Of a stretch of 64,000 nt of DNA, positions 26,234 to 37,385 are shown piece after piece. A model generated the notes under the pieces. The model was not told where the DNA came from. It worked only from the letters and a program-made list of their open reading frames with translations, and searched no databases. The position numbers were made by a program, and so were the translations under genes. Position 1 is the first letter of the stretch, and each line of letters opens with the position of its first letter. Source of the DNA: Caballeronia fortuita (lineage in GTDB: Bacteria > Pseudomonadota > Gammaproteobacteria > Burkholderiales > Burkholderiaceae); NCBI RefSeq assembly GCF_001544835.2, contig NZ_FCNX02000008.1, positions 124,001-188,000 on the forward strand, given 5' to 3'.

Positions 26234-28549
26234 ATGGCCAAAGCTACTTATTCCGCGAGCCCGCAGGCATTGCCGCACCGCATGTCGCGGCTCTTCACCG
26301 AGATTCGCTGGATACTCCAGGTCGCGCTCGGACTCTTTCTCGTGATGGCGCTGCTCTCGTACAGCCGCAAGGATCCGAGCTGGACCCACGCGGTCGGCGT
26401 CGATCGCATCGCGAACTGGGCGGGGCGCGTCGGCGCATACACGTCCGACATCCTGCTGCTCGTCTTCGGGCTGTCTTCCTACTGGCTGATCGTGCTGCTC
26501 GCGCGGCGCATCGTCGCGAATTATCGGAAGATCACGCATCCGCCGGTCGTCGATGACGACGCGCCCAAGGATCGCACCTGGCTCGCCGAAGCCTTTGCGT
26601 TCGTGCTCGTGCTGCTAGCCTCCGACGGCATCGAGGCGCTGCGCATGTGGTCGCTCAAGGTGCAGCTGCCGCGTGCACCGGGCGGCGTCGTCGGCGATGT
26701 GGTCGCGCGTCACGTGTCGCATGCGCTCGGTTTCACGGGCGCGACCCTGTTCCTGCTGATCGCCCTCGCGATCGGTCTCTCGCTCTATTTCCGCTTTTCG
26801 TGGCTGTCCGTGTGCGAGAAGGTCGGCGACGGCATTCTCAACGCCATTACCGGCGCGCAACTGCGCCGCGAAGCCGGACGCGATCGCAAGCTCGGCGAGG
26901 CGGCCGCGGTCAAGCGCGAAGGCAAGGTCGTGCGCTCGCGCGAAAAGAGCGAGGAGCACGAGCCGGTGATGATCGTGCCCGCCGCGCCCGCGCCCGCGCG
27001 CTCGGAGCGCGCCGAGAAGGAAAAGCAGGTGCCGCTTTTCAAGGACCTGCCGGGCGATTCCACCTTGCCGCCGCTCGCGCTGCTCGATCCGCCGCCGAAG
27101 ACGCAGGAAACCATCGCCGCCGATACGCTCGAATACACGTCGCGTCTCATCGAAAAGAAGCTGAAGGATTTCGGCGTCGAGGTGAGCGTGGTCGCGGCGT
27201 ATCCGGGGCCGGTCGTCACGCGCTATGAAATCGAGCCGGCGACGGGCGTGAAGGGCAGCCAGATCGTCGGGCTTGCGAAGGATCTCGCGCGTTCGCTGTC
27301 GCTCGTGTCGATCCGCGTCGTCGAGACGATTCCGGGCAAGAACTACATGGCGCTCGAATTGCCGAACCAGCGCCGTCAGACGGTCAAGCTCTCCGAGATT
27401 CTCGGCTCCGAGGTCTACGCGAACGGCGCATCGCCGCTGACGATGGGCCTCGGCAAGGACATCGGCGGCAACCCGGTCTGCGCTGATCTCGCGAAGATGC
27501 CGCACTTGCTCGTCGCGGGCACCACGGGCTCGGGCAAGTCCGTCGGCATCAACGCGATGATCCTCTCGCTCCTGTACAAGGCGAGCGCGGATCAGGTGCG
27601 CCTCATCCTCATCGATCCGAAGATGCTCGAAATGAGCGTCTACGAAGGCATTCCGCACTTGCTGTGTCCGGTCGTCACCGACATGCGCCAGGCGGGCCAC
27701 GCGCTCAACTGGGCGGTCGCCGAAATGGAGCGCCGCTACAAGCTGATGAGCAAGATGGGCGTGCGCAATCTTGCGAGCTTCAACACGAAGATCGACGACG
27801 CGAAAAAGCGCGACGAGACCATCCCGAACCCGTTCAGCCTCACGCCCGACGCGCCCGAGCCGCTCACGCGCCTGCCGAATATCGTCGTCGTGATCGACGA
27901 GCTGGCCGACCTGATGATGGTCGTCGGCAAGAAGGTCGAAGAGCTGATCGCGCGTATCGCACAGAAGGCGCGCGCGGCGGGCATTCACCTGATTCTCGCG
28001 ACGCAGCGCCCTTCGGTCGATGTCATCACCGGCCTCATCAAAGCGAACGTGCCGACGCGCATGGCGTTCCAGGTGTCGTCGAAGATCGATTCGCGCACGA
28101 TTCTCGATCAGCAGGGCGCCGAATCGCTGCTTGGCATGGGCGACATGCTCTATCTGCCGCCGGGCTCGGGCCTGCCGGTGCGCGTGCACGGCGCGTTCGT
28201 GTCGGATGAGGAAGTGCATCGCGTCGTCGACAAGCTGAAGGAGCACGGCGAGCCGAACTATATCGAGGGCATTCTGGAAGGCGGCCTCGCGGGCGACGGC
28301 GATGAAGGCTCGGCGGGCGCGGGCGGAACCGGCGCCGCCGATGGCGAGTCCGATCCTCTATACGATCAGGCGGTCGAGGTCGTCATCAAGAACCGGCGCG
28401 CGTCGATCTCGCTCGTGCAGCGGCACTTGCGCATCGGCTACAACCGCGCGGCGCGGCTGCTCGAGCAGATGGAGAACTCCGGTCTCGTTTCGGCGATGTC
28501 GTCGAACGGCAATCGCGAAATCCTCACGCCGGCGCGCGACGCGGAATGA
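26234..28549 (+). CDS. ftsK: DNA translocase FtsK
   Basis: Division-septum DNA pump of 771 residues that clears chromosome dimers and activates XerCD at dif. The N-terminal membrane domain has four hydrophobic helices (about 20-40, 60-90, 115-135, 165-190). A short Arg/Glu/Pro linker follows, then the RecA-like motor with beta domain [17 protein letters not shown], Walker [11 protein letters not shown] (near 430), Walker [13 protein letters not shown], and [13 protein letters not shown]. The C-terminal winged-helix gamma domain ([37 protein letters not shown]) binds KOPS sequences. ATG 26234 (MAKATYSAS) is chosen; the 49-residue upstream extension lacks conservation-like content. It is followed at once by lolA. 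Confidence 0.97.
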   Translation: MAKATYSASPQALPHRMSRLFTEIRWILQVALGLFLVMALLSYSRKDPSWTHAVGVDRIANWAGRVGAYTSDILLLVFGLSSYWLIVLLARRIVANYRKITHPPVVDDDAPKDRTWLAEAFAFVLVLLASDGIEALRMWSLKVQLPRAPGGVVGDVVARHVSHALGFTGATLFLLIALAIGLSLYFRFSWLSVCEKVGDGILNAITGAQLRREAGRDRKLGEAAAVKREGKVVRSREKSEEHEPVMIVPAAPAPARSERAEKEKQVPLFKDLPGDSTLPPLALLDPPPKTQETIAADTLEYTSRLIEKKLKDFGVEVSVVAAYPGPVVTRYEIEPATGVKGSQIVGLAKDLARSLSLVSIRVVETIPGKNYMALELPNQRRQTVKLSEILGSEVYANGASPLTMGLGKDIGGNPVCADLAKMPHLLVAGTTGSGKSVGINAMILSLLYKASADQVRLILIDPKMLEMSVYEGIPHLLCPVVTDMRQAGHALNWAVAEMERRYKLMSKMGVRNLASFNTKIDDAKKRDETIPNPFSLTPDAPEPLTRLPNIVVVIDELADLMMVVGKKVEELIARIAQKARAAGIHLILATQRPSVDVITGLIKANVPTRMAFQVSSKIDSRTILDQQGAESLLGMGDMLYLPPGSGLPVRVHGAFVSDEEVHRVVDKLKEHGEPNYIEGILEGGLAGDGDEGSAGAGGTGAADGESDPLYDQAVEVVIKNRRASISLVQRHLRIGYNRAARLLEQMENSGLVSAMSSNGNREILTPARDAE

Positions 28550-28575
28550 CCGCGCGTTATATGGAGAACACAAGC

Positions 28576-29256
28576 ATGAAGCAGTTTACGGGGCGCAGTT
28601 TCGTCAAGGCATTCGGCACGGCGCTGGTTTCGGCGTCGATGCTGGTCGCATCGCACGCATTCGCGAGCGGCACGGAGCAATTGAAGGCGTTCGTGTCGCA
28701 AGTCCACGCGGCGCGCGGCGACTTCACGCAGCAGGAAATCAAGGCGCCCGGCAAGACGAACAACGGCGCGACGTCCACGCAAGTGCCGACCAGGGGCGCA
28801 ACCTCCAGCGGCACGTTCATGTTCGCGCGGCCGGGCAAGTTCATCTGGTCGTATCAGAAACCGTACTCGCAAATCCTTCAGGCCGACGGCGACAAGCTCT
28901 ACGTCTACGATAAAGATCTGAATCAGGTCACCGTGCGCACGCTCGGCGGCGCGCTCGGTGCAAGCCCGGCCGCGATTCTCTTCGGCAGCAACGACCTGGA
29001 AAAGAACTTCAATCTGCGCGATGCGGGCGAGAAGGGCGGCATCGACTGGCTCGAACTCACGCCGAAGGCGAAGGACACGCAGTTCGAGACGGTCGGCATC
29101 GGCTTCAAGGACGGCAATCTCCAGGCGATGGAACTGCACGACGTCTTCGGCAACGTCACGCTGCTGACGTTCTCGAACATCCAGAAGAACCCGCCGATCA
29201 AGAGCGACACCTTCAAGTTCGCCGTGCCGAAGGGCGCTGACGTCATCAACGGCTGA
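28576..29256 (+). CDS. lolA: Outer-membrane lipoprotein carrier protein LolA
   Basis: Periplasmic chaperone (226 residues) that ferries lipoproteins from LolCDE to LolB. The signal peptide ends at SHAFA-SG. The mature protein shows [49 protein letters not shown] and the C-terminal [14 protein letters not shown], all LolA hallmarks. ATG 28576 has GGAG nine bases upstream. Earlier in-frame starts (28546, 28561) would spoil the signal peptide. It is probably coupled to ftsK. It is separated from rarA by a LysR-ureohydrolase-permease cassette, unlike the contiguous enterobacterial order. Confidence 0.95.
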   Translation: MKQFTGRSFVKAFGTALVSASMLVASHAFASGTEQLKAFVSQVHAARGDFTQQEIKAPGKTNNGATSTQVPTRGATSSGTFMFARPGKFIWSYQKPYSQILQADGDKLYVYDKDLNQVTVRTLGGALGASPAAILFGSNDLEKNFNLRDAGEKGGIDWLELTPKAKDTQFETVGIGFKDGNLQAMELHDVFGNVTLLTFSNIQKNPPIKSDTFKFAVPKGADVING

Positions 29257-29264
29257 CATCCGTT

Positions 29265-30185
29265 TCATTCGATGGCCGCGTGCGCCGCGGCCATGTCCTC
29301 CAGAAACGCCTCCACGATTTCCCGCCTCGTTCCGCGCGCGCTGCTCGAACGCTGCGCGCGCGTGACCATCTGGAACGCGACGCGATAGCGCATCGTTTTC
29401 GGATTCAGCGGCGCGAGCAAGCCATCCTTCACGTACGGCGCGGCGAAGTGTTCGGGCAGATAGCCGAGATGCCGGCCCGACAGCACGAGCATCGCGACCG
29501 CCTCCATGTTGTCCGCGACCGCGCCGATGTTACGCGGCGTGAGCTCGCCCGCTTCGGGCAGCGGATAGCTGCGCCACGCCCAGTCGTGCTCGAACGCCTG
29601 GGCCGTGGAGACGCGTCCCGCCCGCGCGAATAGCGGATGCTCACGCGCGCAATACGCGAGCTGTTCTTCCGCGAAGATTTCGGTGTAGTCGAGCGACGGC
29701 ACGCGATGCCAGAAATACCCGATCGCCATCTGGATGCGCCCGGCCAGCAGCATCTCTTCGAGTTCGCCCGGCGAGCGCACGAGCACGGCGAAACGCACGG
29801 ATTCGTCGCGCTGCCGGAAACGCGCGATCGCCTGACTGACGCGCGCGTTCGCGCTCACCGGCGTATTGCCGATCATCCCGAGCGTGAGCGTGCCGACGAG
29901 CGTCTTGCCGACGTTGCGCGCGGTGGCATCGAACGTATCGATGGCCGCGAGCAAGGAACGGCTCGCCTCGATGAACTGCTCGCCGCGCGACGTCAGCGCG
30001 AAGCCGCCGCGCCCGCGTTCGCACAGCCGATAACCGAGCCGCGTTTCGAGCGTCGCGAGCTGCGTGCTGATGGTCGATTGCCCGACGTTGAGCGTGGCCT
30101 GCGCGGACGAGACGCCGCCGGCATCGACGATGGCGAGGAACACGCGGATCAGGCGCAGGTCGAGATCGGAAAGATGAGTGAACAT
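29265..30185 (-). CDS. LysR-family transcriptional regulator
   Basis: LTTR of 306 residues. The N-terminal winged helix-turn-helix (about 5-65) reads DLRLIRVFLAIVDAGGVSSAQATLNVGQSTISTQLATLE. A type-2 periplasmic-binding-like sensor domain follows. ATG 30185 (MFTHLSDLDLRL) gives the usual LTTR start; a TTG four codons earlier would lie against the operator. It is divergent from the ureohydrolase gene. A perfect 8+8 inverted repeat at 30198-30217 in the gap contains the ATC-N10-GAT core expected of an LTTR box. It probably activates the ureohydrolase in response to a guanidino compound or its product. Confidence 0.92.
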   Translation of the reverse strand: MFTHLSDLDLRLIRVFLAIVDAGGVSSAQATLNVGQSTISTQLATLETRLGYRLCERGRGGFALTSRGEQFIEASRSLLAAIDTFDATARNVGKTLVGTLTLGMIGNTPVSANARVSQAIARFRQRDESVRFAVLVRSPGELEEMLLAGRIQMAIGYFWHRVPSLDYTEIFAEEQLAYCAREHPLFARAGRVSTAQAFEHDWAWRSYPLPEAGELTPRNIGAVADNMEAVAMLVLSGRHLGYLPEHFAAPYVKDGLLAPLNPKTMRYRVAFQMVTRAQRSSSARGTRREIVEAFLEDMAAAHAAIE

Positions 30186-30197
30186 GGTCGCCGCCAA

Positions 30198-30217
30198 ACA
30201 TCGATGAATATCGATGT
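30198..30217. promoter_or_regulatory. Probable LysR-type operator between regulator and ureohydrolase
   Basis: ACATCGAT, a GAAT spacer, and ATCGATGT form a perfect inverted repeat. It starts 13 bases upstream of the LysR start codon and lies about 80 bases upstream of the ureohydrolase start, the classical position for an autoregulatory LTTR site. Function is inferred. Confidence 0.65.
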
Positions 30218-30298
30218 TAAGTTAATTTCATTGCCATTTCTTCTTCGGCGGAAAGCGGCTATTAATGACCGCATCGCAACGTGAAATCATCTGACGCC

Positions 30299-31315
30299 AT
30301 GAATACAACTTCGTTGTTTGCTCCCGCCGAACACTTCGATTCGCATTTCCTCGAACAGCGCGCCGAGCGCCCCCAGCCGCTTTCGGGCAACCAGATGCCG
30401 CGCTGCGGCGGCATCACGACGATGATGCGTCTGCCGCACGTTCAATCGGCCCAAGGGCTGGATGCGTGTTTCGTCGGCGTGCCGTTCGATCTCGGCACGT
30501 CGAACCGCACGGGCGCGCGCTTCGGCCCGCGTCAGGTGCGCAGCGAGTCCGTGCTGCTGCGCCCGTACAACATGGCAACGCGCGCCGCGCCGTTCGATTC
30601 GCTGCGCGTCGCGGATATCGGCGATGTCGCGATCAATCCGTACAACCTGCTCGATTCGATCGACCGTATCGAGCGGGCGTATCGCGAGATTCTCGAGCAC
30701 GGCTGCAAACCGCTTACGCTCGGCGGCGATCACACCATCGCGCTGCCGATCCTGCGCGCGATTCACGCGAAGCACGGCAAGGTCGGGCTGATTCATATCG
30801 ACGCCCACGCGGACGTCAACGACACGATGTTCGGCGAAAAGATCGCGCACGGCACGCCGTTTCGCCGCGCGGTGGAAGAGGGTTTGCTCGATTGCTCGCG
30901 CGTCGTGCAGATCGGACTGCGCGGCACGGGCTACGAAGCCGGCGATTTCGACTGGTGCCGCGAGCAGGGCTTCCGCGTCGTGCAGACGGAGGAATGCTGG
31001 AACAAGTCGCTCGCGCCGTTGATGGACGAAGTGCGCGCGCAGATGGGCGATGGCCCGGTCTACATCACGTTCGATATCGACGGCATCGATCCCGCGTTCG
31101 CGCCCGGCACCGGCACGCCGGAAATCGCCGGGCTGACGGTGCCGCAGGCGCTGGAAATCGTGCGCGGCGCGCGCGGGTTGAACATCGTCGGCGCGGATCT
31201 GGTGGAAGTCGCGCCGCCTTACGACCCATTCGGCACGACCGCGCTGCTTGGCGCGAACCTCGCGTTCGAGCTGCTGTGCGTGCTGCCGGGCGTCGAGTAT
31301 CGCGCGGCGAAATAG
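30299..31315 (+). CDS. Ureohydrolase: agmatinase or guanidino-acid hydrolase
   Basis: Mn-dependent arginase-superfamily enzyme of 338 residues that releases urea from a guanidino compound. Metal-binding motifs are complete: GGDHTIALP, HIDAHADVNDT, and TFDIDGIDPAFAPGTGTPE. The N-terminal PLSGNQMPRCGGITTMMRLP is typical of the agmatinase/guanidinobutyrase branch, as is GVPFDLGTSNRTGARFGPRQVR. Agmatinase (SpeB), 4-guanidinobutyrase and 3-guanidinopropionase cannot be told apart with certainty by motif. The divergent LysR gene resembles the gbu/gpu arrangements known in Pseudomonas. ATG 30299 is chosen; an in-frame GTG at 30281 is possible. It converges on a permease gene 11 bases away. Confidence 0.88.
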   Translation: MNTTSLFAPAEHFDSHFLEQRAERPQPLSGNQMPRCGGITTMMRLPHVQSAQGLDACFVGVPFDLGTSNRTGARFGPRQVRSESVLLRPYNMATRAAPFDSLRVADIGDVAINPYNLLDSIDRIERAYREILEHGCKPLTLGGDHTIALPILRAIHAKHGKVGLIHIDAHADVNDTMFGEKIAHGTPFRRAVEEGLLDCSRVVQIGLRGTGYEAGDFDWCREQGFRVVQTEECWNKSLAPLMDEVRAQMGDGPVYITFDIDGIDPAFAPGTGTPEIAGLTVPQALEIVRGARGLNIVGADLVEVAPPYDPFGTTALLGANLAFELLCVLPGVEYRAAK

Positions 31316-31326
31316 TGCTGCAACGC

Positions 31327-32655
31327 TTACGCGTAAGCGCGGCGTCCGCCCGACACGAGCAGCAGATAGCACACCGCGCCGAGCGCGAGTGCGGGCAGCG
31401 TCGCGCCGAGATTCGGCAGCCATTGATTGATCGCGTGGTACGCCGCGATGCCGATGCCCCACGCGATGAACGCGCTCACGTGCCAGCCGCCGGAAAAGCC
31501 GTAGCGCCCGTTGACGTCGGCGAGCACGGCTGCTTCGATGCGGCGCTTGCGCACGATGAAGTGATCGGCCAGCACGACACCGAAGAGCGGCGCGAACACC
31601 GAGCCGATCAGCAGCAGGAAGTTCTGATACTTGCCCATCTCGACCACGAGCGCAACGAGCGTGCACAGCGCGCCGAACGCGCACGAGAGCATCGGCACGC
31701 TGGCGCGCGCCCAGAACGTGCCCGTCGATACGGCGGCGGAATGGATATCGGCGAAGGCGTTGTCGGTTTCGTCGATCAGGATCAGGAACAGCGCGAGCCC
31801 GCCGCCCGCCTGCGCGAACGCGGTCGTGAGCAGCGCATCGCCGCCGCCCGCCGCGAGCCCGTAGATCGCGCCGAGCGCGTAGAACCACAGGTTCGCGATG
31901 CCGTAGCCGAACAGCGTGCCGCGAAACGCGCCGCCCGCGCTCCTGCCGAAACGCGTGTAATCGGCGATCAGCGGCAGCCACGAGAGCGGCATCGCGACGA
32001 CGAGATCGATGCCCGCGCCGAACGCCATCTCGCCGGTGCCGGGGCGCGCCATCAACGCGGCGAGATCGTGCTTCGCGAGCAGATTCCAAGTGAGCCAGCC
32101 CGCGCCGCCGAGCAGCAGCCAGATGCCCCAGGTCCGCAGAAAGCGGCGCACGAAGGAGAGCGGGCCGCTCACCGCGAGCGCGGTGGCGAGCGCGCCGAAG
32201 ATGAGCGTCCAGACGAGCGGCATCGAGAGATTGAAGGATTGCTTCGCAAGGGCATCGGCGGAATCGCGCATCACGATGATCTCGAACGAGCCCCAGCCGA
32301 CGAGCTGGATCGCGTTGAGCACCGCGGGCACCGAGGCGCCGCGCACGCCGAGCGTCGGGCGCAGCGACGACATCGCCGCGAGCCCCGTATCCGTGCCGAC
32401 GACGCCCGCGAGCGCGAGCAGCACGACGCCGATCGCCGTGCCGATGGCGATCGCCGCGAGCGCGTGCGGCAGCGACAATCCCGGCACCAGCAGCGCGCCC
32501 GCCTGCGCGACCAGGAGGCCGATGCCGAGCGAGAACCAGAGCGCGAAGGCATCGCTCGTGCCGAATGCGCGCCGTTCGGGCGGCACCGGCGTAAGCGGCG
32601 CGTAAGTGGAGGTTTCGCCGTGCGCTGCGGCGTTCGTGGTGTGCTCTTGCCCCAT
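31327..32655 (-). CDS. NCS1-family nucleobase/thiamine-precursor permease (CytX/CodB-like)
   Basis: Inner-membrane transporter of 442 residues with about 12 hydrophobic helices. It begins with a polar tail and PLTPVPPERRAFGTSDAFALWFSLGIGLLVAQAGALLVPGL, the pattern of CytX-like members of the nucleobase-cation-symport-1 family. QLVGWGSFEIIVMRDSADAL and SWLPLIADYTRFGR are further family motifs. Known substrates include cytosine and hydroxymethylpyrimidine; which applies here is unknown. AAGGA lies 9 bases before the ATG. No TPP riboswitch is visible upstream. It points toward the ureohydrolase gene (convergent) and away from rarA. Confidence 0.82.
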   Translation of the reverse strand: MGQEHTTNAAAHGETSTYAPLTPVPPERRAFGTSDAFALWFSLGIGLLVAQAGALLVPGLSLPHALAAIAIGTAIGVVLLALAGVVGTDTGLAAMSSLRPTLGVRGASVPAVLNAIQLVGWGSFEIIVMRDSADALAKQSFNLSMPLVWTLIFGALATALAVSGPLSFVRRFLRTWGIWLLLGGAGWLTWNLLAKHDLAALMARPGTGEMAFGAGIDLVVAMPLSWLPLIADYTRFGRSAGGAFRGTLFGYGIANLWFYALGAIYGLAAGGGDALLTTAFAQAGGGLALFLILIDETDNAFADIHSAAVSTGTFWARASVPMLSCAFGALCTLVALVVEMGKYQNFLLLIGSVFAPLFGVVLADHFIVRKRRIEAAVLADVNGRYGFSGGWHVSAFIAWGIGIAAYHAINQWLPNLGATLPALALGAVCYLLLVSGGRRAYA

Positions 32656-32815
32656 CGGATTGCGTCCTTATATGGATTGTTCAGGCATGGCCGGCGCGGG
32701 TCGCGGCCCTCGGGCTGTCATAATGATCCGATTCCGCGGCCGCGGCCGCGCCTTCGTGAAGCGCGAGATTATCGCCGCGATCCACCCAACTGCGTCAACC
32801 TGCATCGCACAGCAC

Positions 32816-34132
32816 ATGTTCGAAGAAAATCGTGGCATCGTTCCGCTCGCGGAACGCCTGCGCCCCCGCACCATCGACGACGTGATCGGCCAGAAGCATC
32901 TGCTCGGGCAGGCGAAGCCGCTGCGCGTCGCGTTCGAATCGGGCGAGGCGCATTCGATGATTCTCTGGGGTCCGCCCGGCGTCGGCAAGACCACGCTCGC
33001 GCGCCTCATGGCCGATGCCTTCCACGCGCAGTTCATCTCGCTCTCGGCGGTGCTCTCCGGTGTCAAGGATATCCGCGAGGCGGTGGAAACGGCGCAGATC
33101 CATCGCGCGAACGGACATCAGACGCTCGTCTTCGTCGATGAAGTGCATCGCTTCAACAAGAGCCAGCAGGATGCGTTCTTGCCGCATGTGGAGTCGGGCT
33201 TGTTCGTGTTCGTCGGTGCGACCACGGAAAATCCGTCGTTCGAGGTGAACAGCGCGTTGCTGTCGCGCGCGGCGGTGTACGTGCTGAAAAGCCTCGATGC
33301 CGATGAACTCAAGGAACTGCTCGAACGCGCGACGAAGGAGCTCGGCGGCCTCACGTTCACCGACGAAGCCCGCGACGCGCTCATCGGTTCCGCCGACGGC
33401 GACGGGCGCAAGCTCCTGAACAACCTCGAAATCGTCGCGCGCGCGGCAGCGCAGCAGAAGCAGACGGATGTCGACGGCGCCTTGCTCGGCAGCGCGCTCG
33501 CTGAAAACCTGCGCCGCTTCGACAAGGGCGGCGACGCGTTCTACGACCAGATCAGCGCGCTGCACAAATCGGTGCGCGGCAGCAATCCGGACGCCGCGCT
33601 CTACTGGTTCTGCCGCATGCTCGACGGCGGCGCGGACCCGCGCTACATGGCGCGGCGCATCGTGCGCATGGCGTGGGAGGACATCGGGCTTGCCGATCCG
33701 CGCGCCGCGCGCATCACGCTCGATGCCGCCGAAACCTACGAACGGCTCGGCTCGCCGGAAGGCGAACTGGCACTCGCGCAGGCGCTCATCTATCTGGCGG
33801 TCGCGCCGAAATCGAACGCCGGTTACAACGCGTACAACGAAGCGCGGCGCTTCGTGGGCAAGGATCAGTCGCGCGGCGTGCCCGTGCATCTGCGCAACGC
33901 GCCGACCAAGCTGATGAAGGAACTCGGCTACGGCCACGAATATCGCTATGCGCACGACGAGCCTGATGCCTATGCCGCCGGCGAAACCTACTTGCCCGAC
34001 GGCATGCGCGATCCGACCTGGTACAAGCCGACGCCGCGCGGGCTCGAGGGCAAGATCGGCGAGAAGCTCGCGCGGCTTGCCGAGCTCGACGATGCGTGGC
34101 GGCGCGAGCATCGCGACGATAAGAAGCGCTGA
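32816..34132 (+). CDS. rarA: Replication-associated recombination protein RarA (MgsA)
   Basis: AAA+ ATPase of 438 residues that acts at stalled replication forks. The N-terminal ATPase has Walker A WGPPGVGKTTLA (about 51-62), Walker B LVFVDEVHRFNKSQQDAFLP, sensor FVGATTENPSFEVNSALLSR, and the C-terminal tetramerisation domain (PRYMARRIVRMAWEDIGLADPRA and SNAGYNAYNEA). The ATG at 32816 (MFEENRGIVPLAERLRP) matches the family start. The longer frame upstream runs through the permease promoter and is ignored. It lies upstream of serS, as in the conserved lolA-rarA-serS order. Confidence 0.96.
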   Translation: MFEENRGIVPLAERLRPRTIDDVIGQKHLLGQAKPLRVAFESGEAHSMILWGPPGVGKTTLARLMADAFHAQFISLSAVLSGVKDIREAVETAQIHRANGHQTLVFVDEVHRFNKSQQDAFLPHVESGLFVFVGATTENPSFEVNSALLSRAAVYVLKSLDADELKELLERATKELGGLTFTDEARDALIGSADGDGRKLLNNLEIVARAAAQQKQTDVDGALLGSALAENLRRFDKGGDAFYDQISALHKSVRGSNPDAALYWFCRMLDGGADPRYMARRIVRMAWEDIGLADPRAARITLDAAETYERLGSPEGELALAQALIYLAVAPKSNAGYNAYNEARRFVGKDQSRGVPVHLRNAPTKLMKELGYGHEYRYAHDEPDAYAAGETYLPDGMRDPTWYKPTPRGLEGKIGEKLARLAELDDAWRREHRDDKKR

Positions 34133-34209
34133 AAGCGCCGGTGTTCGTTTCACGCGCGGACCGGCGGCGTTTCGCCGTTCCCGCCCGGCCCGCGATGACC
34201 GTGCGCTAA

Positions 34210-35547
<1,338 letters not shown>

Positions 35548-35568
35548 CGTTTATTTTCAAAAAGGGGC

Positions 35569-35597
35569 TTGGAAAGCACGAAAGGGTTCGATATACT
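35569..35597 (+). promoter_or_regulatory. Sigma-70 promoter of tRNA-Ser(CGA)
   Basis: TTGGAA (35569-35574) and TATACT (35592-35597) are separated by exactly 17 bases. They lie between the serS stop and the tRNA, predicting a transcript start near 35604 and a leader of about 45 bases. Confidence 0.72.
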
Positions 35598-35648
35598 TTC
35601 GTTCTTCGTTGAGCACCGACCAGCCGACGAGGACCCGCAAGGGTAGAC

Positions 35649-35739
<91 letters not shown>

Positions 35740-35746
35740 AAACATA

Positions 35747-35780
35747 AAAACCCCGCAAGTCGCGAGACTTGCGGGGTTTT
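35747..35780. terminator. Strong bidirectional terminator after tRNA-Ser(CGA)
   Basis: A 15-base perfect stem (AAAACCCCGCAAGTC 35747-35761 with its complement 35766-35780) around a GCGA loop. It has A residues on one side and T residues on the other, so it should stop the tRNA transcript and the convergent small lipoprotein gene. Confidence 0.92.
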
Positions 35781-35843
35781 GCATTTGAGCTTCCTTTTTT
35801 GCGCTTCCGCTTCAGTGAGACGAAGCGGAAGAGGGGCACATTC

Positions 35844-36194
35844 TCAAGTCGTGCACCGCGCGATATCGAAGCGCAGTTCCGGCTCCGGCACGCCGCCATC
35901 GTCGTTCGATGACTGCTGCACCTTCACGATCGATCCATAAGCCGAAGGCGTGAGCGTCACGAGCCAGGCGTTCGATCCGACCAGCAACTCCGTCGATCCC
36001 TGATCGCGTCTAGCCTGCGCCGACGGAATCATGCGCTGCAGGCAACTCGATATATCCGACGCCGCCCGCGCCGACGACACATGAATCACTGGCTTCGACG
36101 CGCGCAACTCGGGATCGCTCGTCGAGCCGCAGGCGGCAAGCGTCGCGACACCCGCGACCACAGCGTAAAACAGGGCACATCGATGCAAGTTCAT
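35844..36194 (-). CDS. Small lipoprotein of unknown function
   Basis: Predicted lipoprotein of 116 residues with a signal peptide ending in a lipobox (ATLAAC). The mature part contains two further cysteines (SSCLQRM and the C-terminal RCTT), which could form a periplasmic disulfide. A compact beta-like domain follows (LLVGSNAWLVTLTPSAYGSIVKV). No family was recognised beyond hypothetical lipoprotein. It is convergent with serS/tRNA-Ser and divergent from map. Confidence 0.78.
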   Translation of the reverse strand: MNLHRCALFYAVVAGVATLAACGSTSDPELRASKPVIHVSSARAASDISSCLQRMIPSAQARRDQGSTELLVGSNAWLVTLTPSAYGSIVKVQQSSNDDGGVPEPELRFDIARCTT

Positions 36195-36442
36195 GGCGCT
36201 CCGGCAAGTTCAAAAACGGGCCACTAAAACATAAACGCGCCTTCATCACAAGGGCGAAGAACCATCGCGGCGCGCGCGCAGCCACGCGTGCGAAGCCGCG
36301 AAATGCAGTGCCCATGCGGCTTTCCAAGCGGAGACCCTGCGCGGGAGTGCTATCATCGGGCCCATTGTCCTCGCGCGCCGAGCGCTTAGAATCCCGGCGA
36401 AAACGCGTGCGCGAGGCGGCACGAACCCATTCGCATTGCTCA

Positions 36443-37225
36443 ATGGCCATCACGCTCAAGACACCCGCCGACCTCGAAAAGTTGCGCATCTCCGGCCGCA
36501 TGGCCGCCGAAGTCCTCGCGATGATCGGCGAACACGTCCGCCCGGGCGTCACCACCGACGAACTCGACGCCATCTGCAATCGCTTCATCGTCGACGAACT
36601 GAAGGCCGTCCCCGCGAATGTCGGGTACATGGGCTTTCCAAAGACCGTCTGCACGTCGGTGAATCATGTCGTGTGTCACGGCATTCCCGGGCCGAAGGAA
36701 TTGAAGGACGGCGACATCATCAACATCGACGTCGCCATCATCAAGGACGGCTACTACGGCGATACGAGCCGCATGTACTACGCCGGGACGCCGAGCGAGC
36801 AGGCGCGCCGTCTGACCGAGACGACCTACGAAGCGATGGTCGCCGGCATCCGCGAAGTGCGTCCGGGCGCGACGCTAGGCGACGTCGGCTTCGCGATCAT
36901 GGGCGTCGCGCACCGCGAAGGCTTTTCGGTGGTGCGCGAGTATTGCGGCCACGGCATCGGCCGCGTCTATCACGAAGATCCGCAGGTGCTGCATTATGGC
37001 CAGCGCGGCGCGGGCCTGCGCCTGAAGCCGGGACTCGTCTTCACGATCGAGCCGATGATCAACGCGGGCCGCGCCGCCACGCAGCAGTCGCGAGACGGCT
37101 GGACGGTGACGACGAAGGACCGCTCGCTGTCGGCGCAATGGGAACATATGATCGCCGTCACCGACGATGGCTTCGAAGTGCTGACGGCGTGGCCGGACGG
37201 CATCGGCAGCTACGCCGAGCCGTGA
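36443..37225 (+). CDS. map: Type I methionine aminopeptidase
   Basis: Dinuclear-metal peptidase (260 residues) that removes initiator methionine from nascent proteins. Metal ligands appear in NIDVAIIKDGYYGDTSRM (two Asp), HGIGRVYHEDP (His), TIEPMIN (Glu) and WEHMIAVTDDG (Glu). The substrate His is in VVCHGIPGP. The ATG at 36443 gives MAITLKTPADLEKLR, typical for the family. Map often lies next to rpsB/glnD in proteobacteria. No such neighbours are present here, so this could be a second copy in the genome. Confidence 0.95.
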   Translation: MAITLKTPADLEKLRISGRMAAEVLAMIGEHVRPGVTTDELDAICNRFIVDELKAVPANVGYMGFPKTVCTSVNHVVCHGIPGPKELKDGDIINIDVAIIKDGYYGDTSRMYYAGTPSEQARRLTETTYEAMVAGIREVRPGATLGDVGFAIMGVAHREGFSVVREYCGHGIGRVYHEDPQVLHYGQRGAGLRLKPGLVFTIEPMINAGRAATQQSRDGWTVTTKDRSLSAQWEHMIAVTDDGFEVLTAWPDGIGSYAEP

Positions 37226-37385
37226 GCGCGCGTGCGCGTGCCGTGTGCGTTGTAAAGCACTTTCCGGGATTTAGGAATTGACGGGTTCGCCCGTTCGGTT
37301 GAAGCTATGCCAGTGGCCCCAAGCGCCGCACCGGCCGACAGAGCCGCACGCGCAAGAGCCTGCAAGCCAGAGAGAAATAGTCTGC

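Noticed and set aside
32656..32815. TPP riboswitch upstream of the NCS1 (CytX-like) permease
   Set aside because: CytX-type genes are often under TPP control, but the minus-strand leader lacks the conserved CUGAGA and ACCUGA-type cores.
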